From Turbatrix aceti (taxonomy: Eukaryota > Nematoda > Chromadorea > Rhabditida > Panagrolaimidae), in assembly GCA_963969345.1 (NCBI GenBank), contig OZ017768.1:8828718-8892717 (forward strand): DNA of 64,000 bases, written 5' to 3'. The notes under the pieces are model-generated. The model worked only from the letters and a program-made list of their open reading frames with translations, was not told the DNA's origin and did no database searches. The first letter of the stretch is position 1; every line of letters starts with the position of its first letter. Made by a program: the position numbers and the translations under genes. Of this stretch, positions 11,458-22,220 are shown piece by piece.

Positions 11458-13218
11458 TTATAAATACAATTCTTGTTTCATATTAGATGAATAGTACTTA
11501 ACCTTTGTCAAAGTTGGTAAAGTCTTATAAATTGCATACAAAGAACAAGGTATAACATAGCACAAACACAAATAAATACTCATTGGTATGGCTTTTACGA
11601 AACGTTGCACTGGGTTAGAAGACGGTAACAATAGAAACTTTGCTAACCACAAAGATCCAAACAACTTTTGTCTCCAACATTTGCAAACAACGTAAGGAGC
11701 AAGAAGAGATGTCATAGAGAAATAACGGCAGAACCATTGGCAGAGCTCGAAAACCTTACGATTTAAAATCGTTAAACTGTTTGAAAAAAAAACTTGGGTA
11801 AAGGAGATTATATTAAACATAACGTATAAACCTATAAAAATGGAGGTTTGAATAAGAAGCCTATTTTCAGCGCTTCGTCGTTCCGCCGAAACCTGTTGCA
11901 AGTGTTTTGAACGAAATCGACTGGCTAAACCAGCAGAGATACAAAAAAATAAGGATATCACCATAGTAAACATAATTAACAATGAATTTGCTTTAGTCAT
12001 CCATAAATCCAGGTTCTGATATTTCACGTCATAAAAATAGTTTTGTTCAACGAGGTAGTGCCAGTCGGATACGACGGGTAACAATATTAGAACAGGGCAC
12101 AAAAACATGAAAACAATGTATCCTACTGTAAACCATTTGCTCCATAACGTGTTCATACGACGCCACAAAATTACGGCTGAAGATGCTTTTTTGAAAATGC
12201 AAACTTAAAAAACGTAAAAATATATTTACTACTTACCTGTGAATCTGTTGAATGACATTAACATGAACCAAATTCCATTTAACATTTGTTTATACAACTC
12301 AATCGTTGGATAAAGTCGTTCATAACGGATAATGCGAAAAACCCAAGCAGTATCACAAATAGGGTTGTAGATAACACCTGTTATGAACAGAGCAAAATAC
12401 GGTGTTTTCATCGTACTATTTTTCGTAAAAATCTGTTTTAACATAAAAAGCCCTATAATCATGAAAAAAATTGTGTTACATCGTACAAAAGCGTACAAGA
12501 AATAATCAATAAAAGATAAAAGAACGTACAAAACTGGCAAATAAAGGTAATACTCAATATCCCCGTTTTCATAATAATTCACATAATCCCAGTCCGTATA
12601 CGTACTGACATTATCTACAGAAAACAAATCTGTTTCTTGATCTGAACTCAACAGAATTTGGCATAATATATTACTACGTTGAGTATCAGGATGAAAGAAA
12701 GTACCATTACTTTGATCCCAGTTAGGTTCGTCCCAGTAATTGCCTATTCCAGCAAAAACCCCGGGGACGTTGAATTTGAAAAGATTCATTGTAAGTGATG
12801 ATCCGTCGATCCACTCATAGTTATCAGAAGTATTATCATTTGATTTGTTGCATGGAACGTATAGTCCAATGTAAGCCGCATTATAGTAGTTGTGGTACTT
12901 GTAGTAATACTTAACTGCAATTAAAAAATAATTATATGTATATCATGATATGTCATAATAAAGCTTACAAAGCATTGTGTTTTCTGACTCGGATTCGATA
13001 ACAACAGGAGTTGATTCATTGTGAAGAAATTGACATGCTGACGGGTAGTTACAGCGATCCAGATGCGTACCGGGTATATGAACGTTTGCGTAGCACTTGG
13101 ACACGTTGTTTATGGTGGCATTGAGATAAAACGTAGGAGGACATTGCGAAACAGAGAATACAAAAACGATTAAATAGCTTTGCACGCATAATGCCAAAAC
13201 CATAAACAAGAGTTTCAT
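11458..13218 (-). CDS. CTLD-7TM fusion receptor, copy C (intact)
   Basis: Exons 13218-12969, 12914-12237 and 12176-11458 splice in phase to 548 residues. Residues 1-25 are a signal peptide. About 25-195 form a C-type-lectin-like domain: QCPPTFYLNA, KCY, CNYPSACQFLHN, PVVIESESEN, then YIGLYVPCN, YEWIDGS, NWDQSNG and NILCQ, with the ordered cysteines and the WIDG core of the fold. From about 205 a serpentine receptor follows, with helices including TPYFALFITGV, GIWFMLMSFNRFTAV (TM3), WFTVGYIVFMFLCPVLILL and MTSLLAPYVVCKCW; the NRFTA and SLLAP patterns resemble the Srg/Srv group. One more hydrophobic stretch lies near the C terminus. The lectin domain would face outward. Exon 2 carries both the lectin half and the first helices, so the join is not a splicing artefact between neighbours. 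A carbohydrate-recognising receptor role is inferred only. Confidence 0.82.
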
Positions 13219-13581
13219 GTTTCTTAACAGAAGTATAAATAATATTATGATTTTTATCAGTGCTCCAAGCTTTGTAAAAGTGTAAATAGTCAGTGTGCTG
13301 CCACTAAGTTGCAATATATTGCTTATAAGTTATGCTATATTGCTTATAAGATATTGCTTTTAAGATAATTATCATAGATACAAACCATAGAAAATGTACC
13401 TGTTTGCAGCTGTTGTGAGTTGATTTAAGAATAAGGTGAAGGTAAGAAAACAACAGTTTTACTGGTTGGTTTGTAAGTAAAACTTTTACCAACATCGTTT
13501 TTAAAGCAAATTAATACTGTATTTAGTGCCGTCATTGAACTCGTACTAAATACGATGCCAGACAAGAAGCCGAAAACATGC
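11864..13581. repeat. ~1.7 kb segmental duplication (copy C side)
   Basis: This interval is nearly identical, introns and upstream DNA included, to 7647-9520 on the same strand. Differences are scattered single bases plus the 162 bp insertion on the B side. Both copies end upstream at the same ATACGATGCCAGACAAGAAG sequence. The two arose by a direct duplication carrying exon 1, exon 2 and half of exon 3. Confidence 0.88.
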
Positions 13582-13683
13582 TGTCAACCAGGCATGTCAA
13601 AAGGGCCGACGTCGAGGGCCCCCGTGAGCCCTGGTCCCCCGTAGTTTTGACCCCGGCCCCCATAAGCCCCTCTTTATATAAAA

Positions 13684-14418
13684 TTATTACTTTTTAGCAC
13701 TGTGCAACCGTAATCAAAATTAGTATAATTCAAAATAAAAAAACGTATTAGTAAAAAAAGTTTTTGCAACAGCGAACGCATAAATGACCAAATATTGAGA
13801 CGTCGATGGCCTGTCGAGTACAGACAACGGAAGGGGCGAGATCAGGCAGAGGCAGAAAACATTTATTGGGTATCAGACAAGCGCTTATATACAGAGTATG
13901 AGTGAGCTATGCTAATGTCGCTGGTCTAGGTACGACAGAAAGATAACGGTAAAATTTTCAATCTTTGGATAAACCGGCCGGCCCGATTGACACTCTTGGC
14001 AGGAGTATTCTTTGGTCGATTGCCACACTATTTTTTAAATTTATTCACCGCCTCGGACAATATTATATACAAAGTATATGCAAACAAAGTTGTCTACAGG
14101 GTTCTCTACGGGCCGGGTCCGCCCGGGTCGATTGGTTTTGTGGCCTGGCCCGAGCCAAAACGGGCCGAAAAATAAAAAAAAACGTTGTACATTTTACGCA
14201 AAATTTATGAAAAATTTTATGATAAAGTAAAATGCAAAGAAACGCACGCAGACTGCAGTACCTGGCACCACTCTTTTGGGTTAATCTCTGCCACCTTCGG
14301 GTTTGTTGTTGTTTTTTAACGGCTTTTCGACAATAAAAGTTATATTTACAAAACTAGGTACTATATTAAGGCGGCCCGGCTTATGGCACGTCTTTATTAT
14401 TTTTTTATTATTTCACTG
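13684..14418. other. Gene-free region between copies C and E
   Basis: No exon is supported. A GC-richer stretch at about 13800-13930 and one at about 14100-14170 contrast with the surrounding AT-rich DNA and look like transposon debris. The block at 13580-13663 is shared with 9588-9668. Confidence 0.4.
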
Positions 14419-15141
14419 TTACGAACTAATAAAAAAGTTATACAAAAATATTTGAAGTAGTAAAAACGACAAAATTGAAAGGGACGCACGCAAAAATGTC
14501 CACACGCGCATAGAAGTCGATGCTGCATTTTTGTAATCGTGAATGTGAGTGTTTTCGGTTGTATAAAAGTTCGTATTTTTGTCGTTATCCAATAACAGTT
14601 GACAAATTATGTTTAAGGATTCATCATACTCAAAGGCAGGAACGTCTTCCCACATAGGTCCGCGGCTTATGTCATTATACATCACAACCAATCTACCGTA
14701 TTTGGTCAATCGATATAAATGATTAAGAGTGAGAGGTGACCCGTCGACCCATTCAAAGTTGTCGAGCAAGCCATTTCTCATTTTACTGCACGGAATGTAT
14801 AAGCCTATAAAGCTTCGAGGATAATTTATGTAGTGCTCGACTGAAATCTAAGTAGAAAATCGTATTTTCAAAAACTGATAAAGAAACATACACAAAACAC
14901 CGTTTTCAATTTCTGATTGAATAACGACCGGAATGGACTCGTTATGGAGAAAGTGACACCCTGCTGGATAATTGCAAGCGTCCAGCTTTTTGATCGGAAT
15001 ATGAAAATTGGCATAACATTTCGAAACGTTGTTTATGGTTGCGTTGAAGTAGAATTCTGGGGGACATTTCGAAACGGCTTGGGCCATCATGTATATGAAA
15101 CTCTGAAAACATAGCATACGAACTACCGTCAGCAGCGTCAT
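14419..15141 (-). CDS. CTLD protein with single TM, copy E (truncated receptor)
   Basis: Exons 15141-14892 and 14840-14419 give 223 residues. Exon 1 is exactly 250 bases, as in copies B, C and F, and encodes a signal peptide, SKCPPEFYFNA and PVVIQSEIEN. Exon 2 continues the lectin-like domain (FIGLYIPCSK, FEWVDGS, NIICQLL) and then one hydrophobic helix (VWTFLRASLSILSFLLLQIF) ending in YNFFISS and a stop. The remaining six helices and exon 3 are absent downstream. It could be a functional type I membrane lectin-like protein or a decayed receptor; the open frame and correct splice sites favour at least recent coding. The ATG at 15141 was preferred to an upstream TTG. It diverges clearly from A, B, C and F. 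Confidence 0.6.
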
Positions 15142-15194
15142 TTTAGAGCAATGCGACAAAATGTCAGTTTTACAGACGTATGTGTATTAATGCA

Positions 15195-15370
15195 GGTGAA
15201 AGTTTTGATAACTTTTGGTATCTTAATGCCTGCCGCAAAACGGTAAATAAATTAATAACCAAGTGATATATTGTACTGTTCTAATGATAACTAACCACTG
15301 AGTAATGGTGAAATAATAATAATAATAATATTGTACTGTGAGAAAAAATTAGCATTTGTTCTTTATGATT
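15195..15370. repeat. Displaced copy of receptor A 3' flank
   Basis: The sequence from GTGAAAGTTTTGATAACTTTTGG to GTTCTTTATGAT is the reverse complement of the DNA just downstream of copy A (about 6090-6230). It is interrupted by a roughly 60 bp insert (TCTAATGATAACTAACCACTG plus AAT repeats) and abuts the short upstream region of copy F, so F probably sits behind the 3' end of a lost copy instead of a full native promoter. Confidence 0.7.
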
Positions 15371-15476
15371 AAGCAATATATTGCAACTTAGTGGCAGCAC
15401 ACTGACTATTTACACTTTTACAAAGCTTGGAGCACTGATAAAAATCAAAATATTATTTATACTTCTGTTAAGAAAC

Positions 15477-17249
15477 ATGAAACTCTTGTTTATGGTTTTG
15501 GCATTATGCGTGCAAAGCTATTTAATCGTTTTTGTATTCTCTGTTTCGCAGTGTCCCCCTGCCTTCTATCTCAATGCCACCATAAACAACGTGTCCAAGT
15601 GCTACGCAAACGTTCATATACCCGGTACGCATCTAGATCGCTGTAACTACCCGTCAGCATGTCAATTTCTTCACAATGAATCAACTCCTGTTGTTATTGA
15701 ATCCGAGTCAGAAAACACAATGCTTTGTAAGTTTTGTACATATCATATTTACATATATACAAAATAATTTTTTTTTGCAGTCAAATATTACTACAAGTAT
15801 CTGAAATACGAAAATCCTGCCTTTATTGGATTGTACGTTCCATGCAACACATCAGATGATGCCTTCTCTGATAACTTTGAATGGATTGACGGATCACCAT
15901 TCACAATGAATCTTTTCGGGTTTAACAACTCCGGTGTCTTTGCAAGAATAGGATATTACTTTGACAAACCTGACTGGGATCAAACTGCTGGTACTTTTCT
16001 TCTTCCTGATGATCAAACTAGCAACATATTGTGTCAAATTCTGTTAGATTCGGTTAAAGAAACAGATTTGTTTTCATACAAATCCACGGACTGGGACTAT
16101 GTGGATTTGTATGAAAGCGGGGAAATTGAATTTTATATTTTCTCGCCGGTTTTGTATACTTTCTTGATTTTCAATTTATACTTTTTATATTTCTTTTATT
16201 ATTGCAATACAATTTTTTTCATCATTATAGGATTTTTTTTGTTAAAACAGTTTTTTACAAAAAATAGTACGATAAAGACACCGTATTTTGCTCTCTTCAT
16301 AACGGGTATTGTCCTTAACACTGTTTCTGAAACTGCTGAGATTTTTAATACTGAACGTTATTTACGATTATTTTTTGGGATTTACAAGTACAAAGAAATA
16401 TTCAATGGAATTTGGTTCATGTTAATGTCTTTCAACAGATTCACAGGTTTGAATTGTTCATTTTTTTAACTTAAAAGTTTTAAAATACACTTTCAGCCGT
16501 AATTCTGTGGCGGCGTATGAAAACACTTTGGAGCAAATGGACTACAGTAGGATACATTGTATTTATGTTTTTTTGTCCTGTACTCATAGGGCTCCCCGTC
16601 GTATCCGACTGGCATCGTCTTATTGAATACGAAAAATATTTTTCAATAAGACTAACCACTGAGTAATGGTGAAATAATAATAAATAATAATAATAATGAG
16701 AATATGGAACAATGGTTCGAAAAAGTGTCTGCAGTGGCAACAATAAGTACTATGCTACCATCCTTATTTTTTTGCATCACAGCAGGTTTAGCCAGTCGAT
16801 TTCGTTCAAAAAACTTGCAACAGGTTTCGGCGGAACGACGAAACGCTGAAAATAGGCTTCTTATTCAAACCTCCATTTTTATAGGTTTATATTTTTCGTT
16901 TTGTACAGCTTATTTTGCTTACGGATATTTTTATAATGATTTGTCAATTTTAAATATACAAATTATAAGTCTAGTTTTAGTCATCTGTAGACATCTCTCT
17001 TTGACATCTCTTCTTGCTCCTTACGTTGTTTGCAAATGTTGGAGAGAAAAGTTATTTGGATCTTTGTGGTTGACAAGGTTCTTATCGAAACCGTCTTCTA
17101 ATCCAGTAAAACGTTTTGTGAAATCTATACCAATGAGTATTTATTTGTGTTTGTATTACGTTATACCTTGTTCTTTGTTTGCAATTTATAAGACTTTATC
17201 AACTTTGACAAAGGTTAAGTACTATTCATCTAATATGATTATGAGGTGA
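15477..17249 (+). pseudogene. CTLD-7TM receptor copy F, stop in exon 3
   Basis: Exon 1 (15477-15726) and exon 2 (15781-16446) splice in phase and encode signal peptide, lectin-like domain and TM1-TM3. Exon 3 starts at 16497 (CC completing NRFTA) and runs toward 17249. At about 16641-16695 an insertion replaces a few codons present in copy A and brings in a stop after SIRLTTE, within TM4-TM5. Past it the frame resumes as a clean copy of A to the natural end. Exon 1 is almost identical to copy C while exons 2-3 match copy A, so this gene is a mosaic. Only about 105 bp upstream of the ATG is shared with B and C. Confidence 0.8.
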
Positions 17250-17404
17250 AAGTTATGATAACTTTTGATATCTTAATGCCGGCCAAACGGTAAATAAATT
17301 AACAACGAAGTGATATATTATACTGTGAGAAAAAATTAGCAAATTTGGACAGATTTCTGATGTGAACAAATTGGGACAGATTTCAAAACGAAACAAAATG
17401 AAAA

Positions 17405-17523
17405 AGCTTGGGGCACTCAGGATTCCCAGGACGTCTCCGATCCAAGTACTAACTGAGCCCGACCGTGCTTGACTGGCCAGATCGGACGGGATGGCGTCTT
17501 TTCACGGTGGTATGACCCCAAGC
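17405..17523 (-). rRNA. 5S ribosomal RNA (inverted copy)
   Basis: Same 119-base gene as at 5917-6035 with a few substitutions, including CTGGCCAGTCAAGC in place of CTGGCAAGTCAAAC. Helix I ends (GCTTGGGG and CCCCAAGC) and the internal promoter stretch are kept, so it may be active. Confidence 0.9.
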
Positions 17524-17775
17524 GGTTTTACACGGACGGTGGGATCTTTTGAATGTCAGCGCGTGTGCGTCGGAAGGGGTACCTTGCTGCCAGCTGCAGG
17601 TGGCTGGTTGCAACGCACAGAGTATCCAACTGCTGGCAGTGGTAAGACAAATCGTTGGTCGTGTACATTGTTCGCACAACAGGCAACAAATTGTACAAAG
17701 TGTTCAAAAATTGTAAAAATAGATAATTCCAAACAAGAAAATTATGATTTCTCGATGAAAATGCCAAAAAGAGCT

Positions 17776-17846
17776 TGCATCGGCCGGGAATCGAACCCGG
17801 GCCGCCCGCGTGGCAGGCGAGCATTCTACCACTGAACCACCGATGC
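17776..17846 (-). tRNA. tRNA-Gly (anticodon GCC, inverted copy)
   Basis: The 71-base cloverleaf is identical to the gene at 5594-5664, with intact acceptor stem, CTGCCAC anticodon loop and TTCGATT T loop. It is intron-free. Confidence 0.96.
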
Positions 17847-18158
17847 TACGGATTTTGACCGAAATCTAGGGTTTAAAAATCCCCTGCTACGCGGTCTTGA
17901 CCTGAATTGCAATGATCGGTGCGCAAGAGATGTTGAAAAACATACGAAAAGTGCATGCGGAATTTTTCTGACCAGCCAATCTAAAAAATCGACTTATGTT
18001 ATACCGTAAATTTTCTAATTACTAAAAATTTGACAATGTTACAAAACCGGTATAAAGAAAAAAATGTTTGAAACGAATTGATCATTCAAAATTCAGAAAA
18101 TCCGTAAATTTCATTCGTTTTCTCCAAGAAAATCTTTCCCGCTCAAAAGTGCACGCTT

Positions 18159-19082
18159 CGGTTCAGTGTCGAAACTTCGAAAATATTGAACTTCGAAAAT
18201 TTTGAACTTCGAATTTATTGAACTTCGAAAATATTGAATCGCAAAAATTTTGAAATGTGAGTTGACCGAACTTCGAAAATATTGAACTTCGAAAATATTG
18301 AACTGCGAATTCAATGAGCGGCTCGCGGAGAACTTCGAAAATATTGAACTTCGAAAATATTGAACTGCGAGTTCAGTGAGCGGCTCGGGGAGAACTTCGA
18401 AAATATTGAACTTCGAATTTATTGAACTTGAATTACAAAGTTCAATTGAAGCAAACGGGGGGAGGGCGCGTGCGCATTGCAAGTAAAATAAATTCAGATT
18501 TGAAAGTTCCAAAAAAAATAAAAAAAACAACATATTAAAAATTTGTTAAAAATCGTTAGTAAAATTAATTGAAAACTCCAAAGATTATAGATGTATTTAG
18601 ATGTAGATGCCGGTGAAAGTTCCAAAAAATTTAAAAAAGGTTAGATGTATACCATAACTTTAGATCACAAATGAAAATTTAATTTAAAGTCTGTATCGAA
18701 ATATTCAGTTTTTTTTTTCGGCATTTTGAAGATCTGTGGATTTTTTCTCCGTACCCTAGTCGATTTTTATAAAAATCAATTGAACTTTGTAATTCAAGTT
18801 CAATAAATTCGAAGTTCAATATTTTCGAAGTTCAATATTTTCGAAGTTCTCCCCGAGCCGCTCACTGAACTCGCAGTTCAATATTTTCGAAGTTCAATAT
18901 TTTCGAAGTTCTCCGCGAGCCGCTCATTGAATTCGCAGTTCAATATTTTCGAAGTTCAATATTTTCGAAGTTCGGTCAACTCACATTTCAAAATTTTTGC
19001 GATTCAATATTTTCGAAGTTCAATAAATTCGAAGTTCAAAATTTTCGAAGTTCAATATTTTCGAAGTTTCGACACTGAACCG
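18159..19082. mobile_element. Foldback element with internal short repeats
   Basis: Two arms of about 300 bases (18159-18450 and 18780-19082) are perfect or near-perfect reverse complements around a ~330-base centre. The ends begin CGGTTCAGTGTCGAAACTTCG. Each arm is built of repeated units of the kind TTCGAAAATATTGAAC, separated by GAGCGGCTCG spacers. The element is flanked by the 7-base direct repeat CACGCTT at 18152-18158 and 19083-19089, which marks transposition. It encodes nothing, so it is non-autonomous. Confidence 0.88.
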
Positions 19083-19089
19083 CACGCTT

Positions 19090-20769
19090 TTAGGTACACT
19101 CCATCATGCGCCGAACAAGAAAACACGGAACAGTTTACTAGCCAACGAGTACAAATTGCAGCGAGTGAACATTTTGTGAGCTTTGCATCGTTTGAGATCG
19201 GTTTTGTCACTTTCTGACTATCTGCAGTGCAACAACAATGTACCAAAGAACTCCTTTGTCTTTGGTCCGTGATCTGGAGATCGAACGATCGAGGTACGTA
19301 GAATGCGATATTGAGAACGGAGTGCTGCGAGGAAGTGTGAAAGCCTGTAGGTGTCGAAATGCAATTGCATAGTTTCTTGCGACTCGACATCTTCTGTCTC
19401 GGGCATTGCTTTAAGGCAATTTGAGAATTTTGAATATTCCTGCCAGAAGCATTCCAATCAAAGGCAAAATGTGTACGATATCGTAAATATATCATATTTA
19501 TTACAAAAATGGTTTGTTTTTAGAACAGGAGAACAGTCAGCTAACTTATATAAATATTTTTATATAAATATGTATATAAATTAGAATAAAAATATTTATA
19601 TTTATGAAATAAATATAATAATAGTTCCTTTGGCTAGATAGAATTACCATTAGGTATTGTCGTAATGCGTCTGAAGGCGGGCCGGAAGGGTTGGGATGGT
19701 AGGAATCCCACTGACATGAGTGTGGTCGGAGCACGGCGTATGTACGTATGTACGGAGCGGACGAGCTTGCTCATTGTCGAGGTACTTTCGAAAGAAAGGA
19801 TTATGCGGAGCACTGTCCCGGTTTGTTAAATTGGTGTTTGTCTGTAAAAAAAATATATGAAAATAAATACAGATTGACATTCGTGAAACGATTCTCGAAT
19901 CTTACAACGCTAATTGACTCACATATGTCTATTTTGCTTGAATGTTTTTTGTCGTCTTCATAGTTCACTACACATATATAAACTAGATATATATTTTCCA
20001 TATGTATAAATATTTAAACATGTTTTCCCGGTTTACCACTCTAACATATATACGGAATCTCGCAATACCATCAAAACAAAATCTAACAGTTTATTTTAGA
20101 CAAAAACAAGCAAACGAAGAACCTTGTACATAGGTCCAGTAAAAAGTGGTAAAATGATACCATAAAAAGGTTAACTATTATAGTTTAAAAAAATCATAGC
20201 GTGGCCGAATCGATCCGAAATGCCATAACGGAGGAGAGCGAGGTCTTGGTTTGGCTTTTTGAATCATTTTTTGAATTGGTTGAAGGCTGCAACCGCTGGT
20301 TATTGTTTCTATGACAACGCCGAACGCGGAGTCCGTTCACGCGACAAATGTCATATAGGCGCGTCGATACATCCTTTGTTCCGGCTACCGATTCTTCTTT
20401 GCAATTTTTTTGTAAGTGCTACATCGAAAATGTGAGAAAAACGCAAAAGTACGTAAGATTCATTTCTTTGTATGTTTACAAAAAATGTATAAATAAATTT
20501 TACCGTATCCAAGAAATATTTATTATTCATAGCAAAGTCAAAACCGTGTTAGGTTCCGAAAATTAGAAAAGAGAAAATACAAAAAAACAAATACATTCTA
20601 AAAAAATAAATTCAAGGTGTTTTAAAAGTGCATCGGAAATTGATTAGTATGTTGGGATATGCAGAGTTAAAAAAAATTGTCCAGATGAAATGTAAATTAA
20701 CGATTTTTTAGTATAACAAAAACAATTATTCACGACTTATAAAACACGCACAAACCGGGCGAAAACCAC
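19090..20769. other. Gene-free spacer
   Basis: No supported exon. A moderately GC stretch at about 19090-19460 contains open frames on both strands without splice or domain support. At 19540-19620 there is AT-only low-complexity sequence. Nothing else could be assigned. Confidence 0.35.
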
Positions 20770-20841
20770 GCGTCAGTGGTGTAATGGTCAGCATTGAAGC
20801 CTTCCAAGCTTTAGATCGGGGTTCGATTCCCCGCTGACGCA
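20770..20841 (+). tRNA. tRNA-Gly (anticodon TCC)
   Basis: 72 bases from GCGTCAG to CTGACGC plus a discriminator A. The anticodon stem-loop is GAAGC-CTTCCAA-GCTTT (with one G-T pair) and the T arm contains GGTTCGATTCC. It reads GGA and GGG codons. A TTTTT stop follows. Confidence 0.95.
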
Positions 20842-21105
20842 AAGTTTTTATGTTTTTTTTTCAAATTTTTTTTTGAAATAAAAAGCGAAATTGTTCGCCG
20901 TTCCAAAAATTTTTCCGTATGCGTAAAAAATTAAAATCAAATAAAACTGTTGCCTGAACTACAAAAAAAACTTGAACCTGTCACTTTGCGCGCCCCCAGA
21001 TGACTTTTGACAGTTTTCTTCGGGTTGAAAAATATACAGGTATGACGGAAACGTCAGCGATGTTCATTACTGCTTCAACTGACGCTAATAATAACAGAAC
21101 TTGAA

Positions 21106-21454
21106 ATGGATTTTGTAAGTTTTGTTAAATGTGGGGTAAAACTGATGTTTTTTGAAAGCTTTTCAGGTTGGAATTGGAATCGCCTCCGGATCTGAGCCCC
21201 GCGGTGACACAACCCAGGTCTGGGTGATCATCGCGATGTGCTTCATGTTCTTCTTCGCTGTCCGTCACATGAACGATTTTTTCACCGGCACCACGGTCAC
21301 CCTCGTCGAAGAAGGCACGATGGGAGATCGGTTCAAGAAAAGCGCATTTTCACCCGAAAACACACAAGTTGAGCGGAAATTTGACGAAATGACCCAGAAA
21401 CTCATCGAATTCGAAGCCATGCGCAAAAGCGGAAATGCAAAAAATGGCAGGTAA
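21106..21454 (+). CDS. Small single-pass membrane protein, unrecognised
   Basis: A 9-base first exon (21106-21114, MDF) and an exon at 21167-21454 give 98 residues. One helix (WVIIAMCFMFFFAV) lies near residues 22-35, followed by a polar tail with likely helical content (NTQVERKFDEMTQKLIEFEA). No signal peptide or known domain was recognised. GC-rich third positions and clean splice sites support it as a real gene. It is convergent with ENY2, whose stop lies 63 bases away, so the 3' UTRs probably overlap. The function is unknown. Confidence 0.65.
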
Positions 21455-21517
21455 AAAAAAACTGGTGATTGGGAGTGTATTGGATCAAAAATGTACAAAA
21501 CACGAAAAATAAAAAAG

Positions 21518-21947
21518 TCAGGATTTTGCAAGCTGGCTGGCAATGTCGTTGAGGATCTCGGACGTCTCGTTCATGAGTTTACGCTTTGTATCCGTAGAGA
21601 GCAAAGATCGGGCAGTCGGAGTCACGAGTTCGGCCAGAGCTGCGGGATCGATGGATCTGTCGTCGCGGTTTTCGAGCTGGAAAATTAATAAAAACCGTAA
21701 AAAAATCCCATAAAAAAATAATCGTAATCGAGTGTTCGCAGATTTGATCAAAATCGCGTCTAGACAACCCCACCATTCGCGGATAACGTAAAAAACCCAC
21801 CATTTTTTCAGCATGTTTCTTGCAGAGCTCCTCAACTTGCTGGATCCATCCTGACTTGGCGAGATCTGCTTCCAGCGATTTGACAAGCTTGTCTTGATAC
21901 CCGCGTTTGACAAATTCCTTTGTCAAGGCTTCAGGCGTGAGCTCCAT
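21518..21947 (-). CDS. ENY2/Sus1-like transcription and mRNA export factor
   Basis: Exons 21947-21801 and 21676-21518 encode 101 residues, the usual length of ENY2. The pattern of the family is visible: RGYQDKLVKSLEADLAKSGW, then QQVEELCKKHAEKM, and in exon 2 LAELVTPTARSLLSTDTKRK followed by a C-terminal amphipathic helix. In other eukaryotes this small helical protein belongs to the SAGA deubiquitinase module and to the TREX-2 nuclear-pore complex, linking transcription with mRNA export; that role is assumed here. It is transcribed away from the PheRS alpha gene, with 273 bases between the start codons. Confidence 0.85.
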
Positions 21948-22220
21948 GCTATAAATTGCACAAACAATGAAAAACAGGAACCGTAAATCCGGTAAAAATC
22001 GTAAACGAATAAACAAAAACCGTAAAAGTAACGATGAAAAAAAGAGTGAATGCAAACAAGAATCCGGAAAAAAACAGTCGACAAGTGCTCGCATGTTGCG
22101 CGCAGCATCCATCAAGGACTCATTTTTTCAGCGATGACGAAGAAATTTTGAGTTTTTGTCGATTTCTCGAGTCTTTGGGACGTTCGTTGGCGACAAACTT
22201 GGTCGATTTTGACCTCGTCG
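21948..22220. promoter_or_regulatory. Shared promoter region ENY2 / PheRS alpha
   Basis: Only 273 bases separate the two divergent start codons of housekeeping genes, so a bidirectional promoter is likely. An in-frame stop upstream of the PheRS ATG at 22221, with no other ATG between, fixes that start unless trans-splicing adds another exon. Confidence 0.5.

Larger units (their letters stand above)
15777..18112. repeat. Right arm of ~2.3 kb inverted duplication
   Basis: Reverse complement of 5328-7655: receptor exons 2 and 3, then 5S rRNA and tRNA-Gly on the minus strand. Homology ends at ATCCGTAAATTTCA near 18112. Coding and RNA segments remain nearly identical. The spacer at 17250-17404 is rearranged relative to the left arm. 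Confidence 0.85.

Noticed and set aside
15381..15476. Extended start of receptor F (and at equivalent places in B and C) at an upstream TTG
   Set aside because: A TTG start is not expected here. The ATG at 15477 begins a good signal peptide and matches the other copies.
18180..18450. CRISPR-like array of short repeats
   Set aside because: Repeat units vary, spacers are themselves repeats, and the whole forms an inverted arm of a foldback element in a eukaryotic genome.
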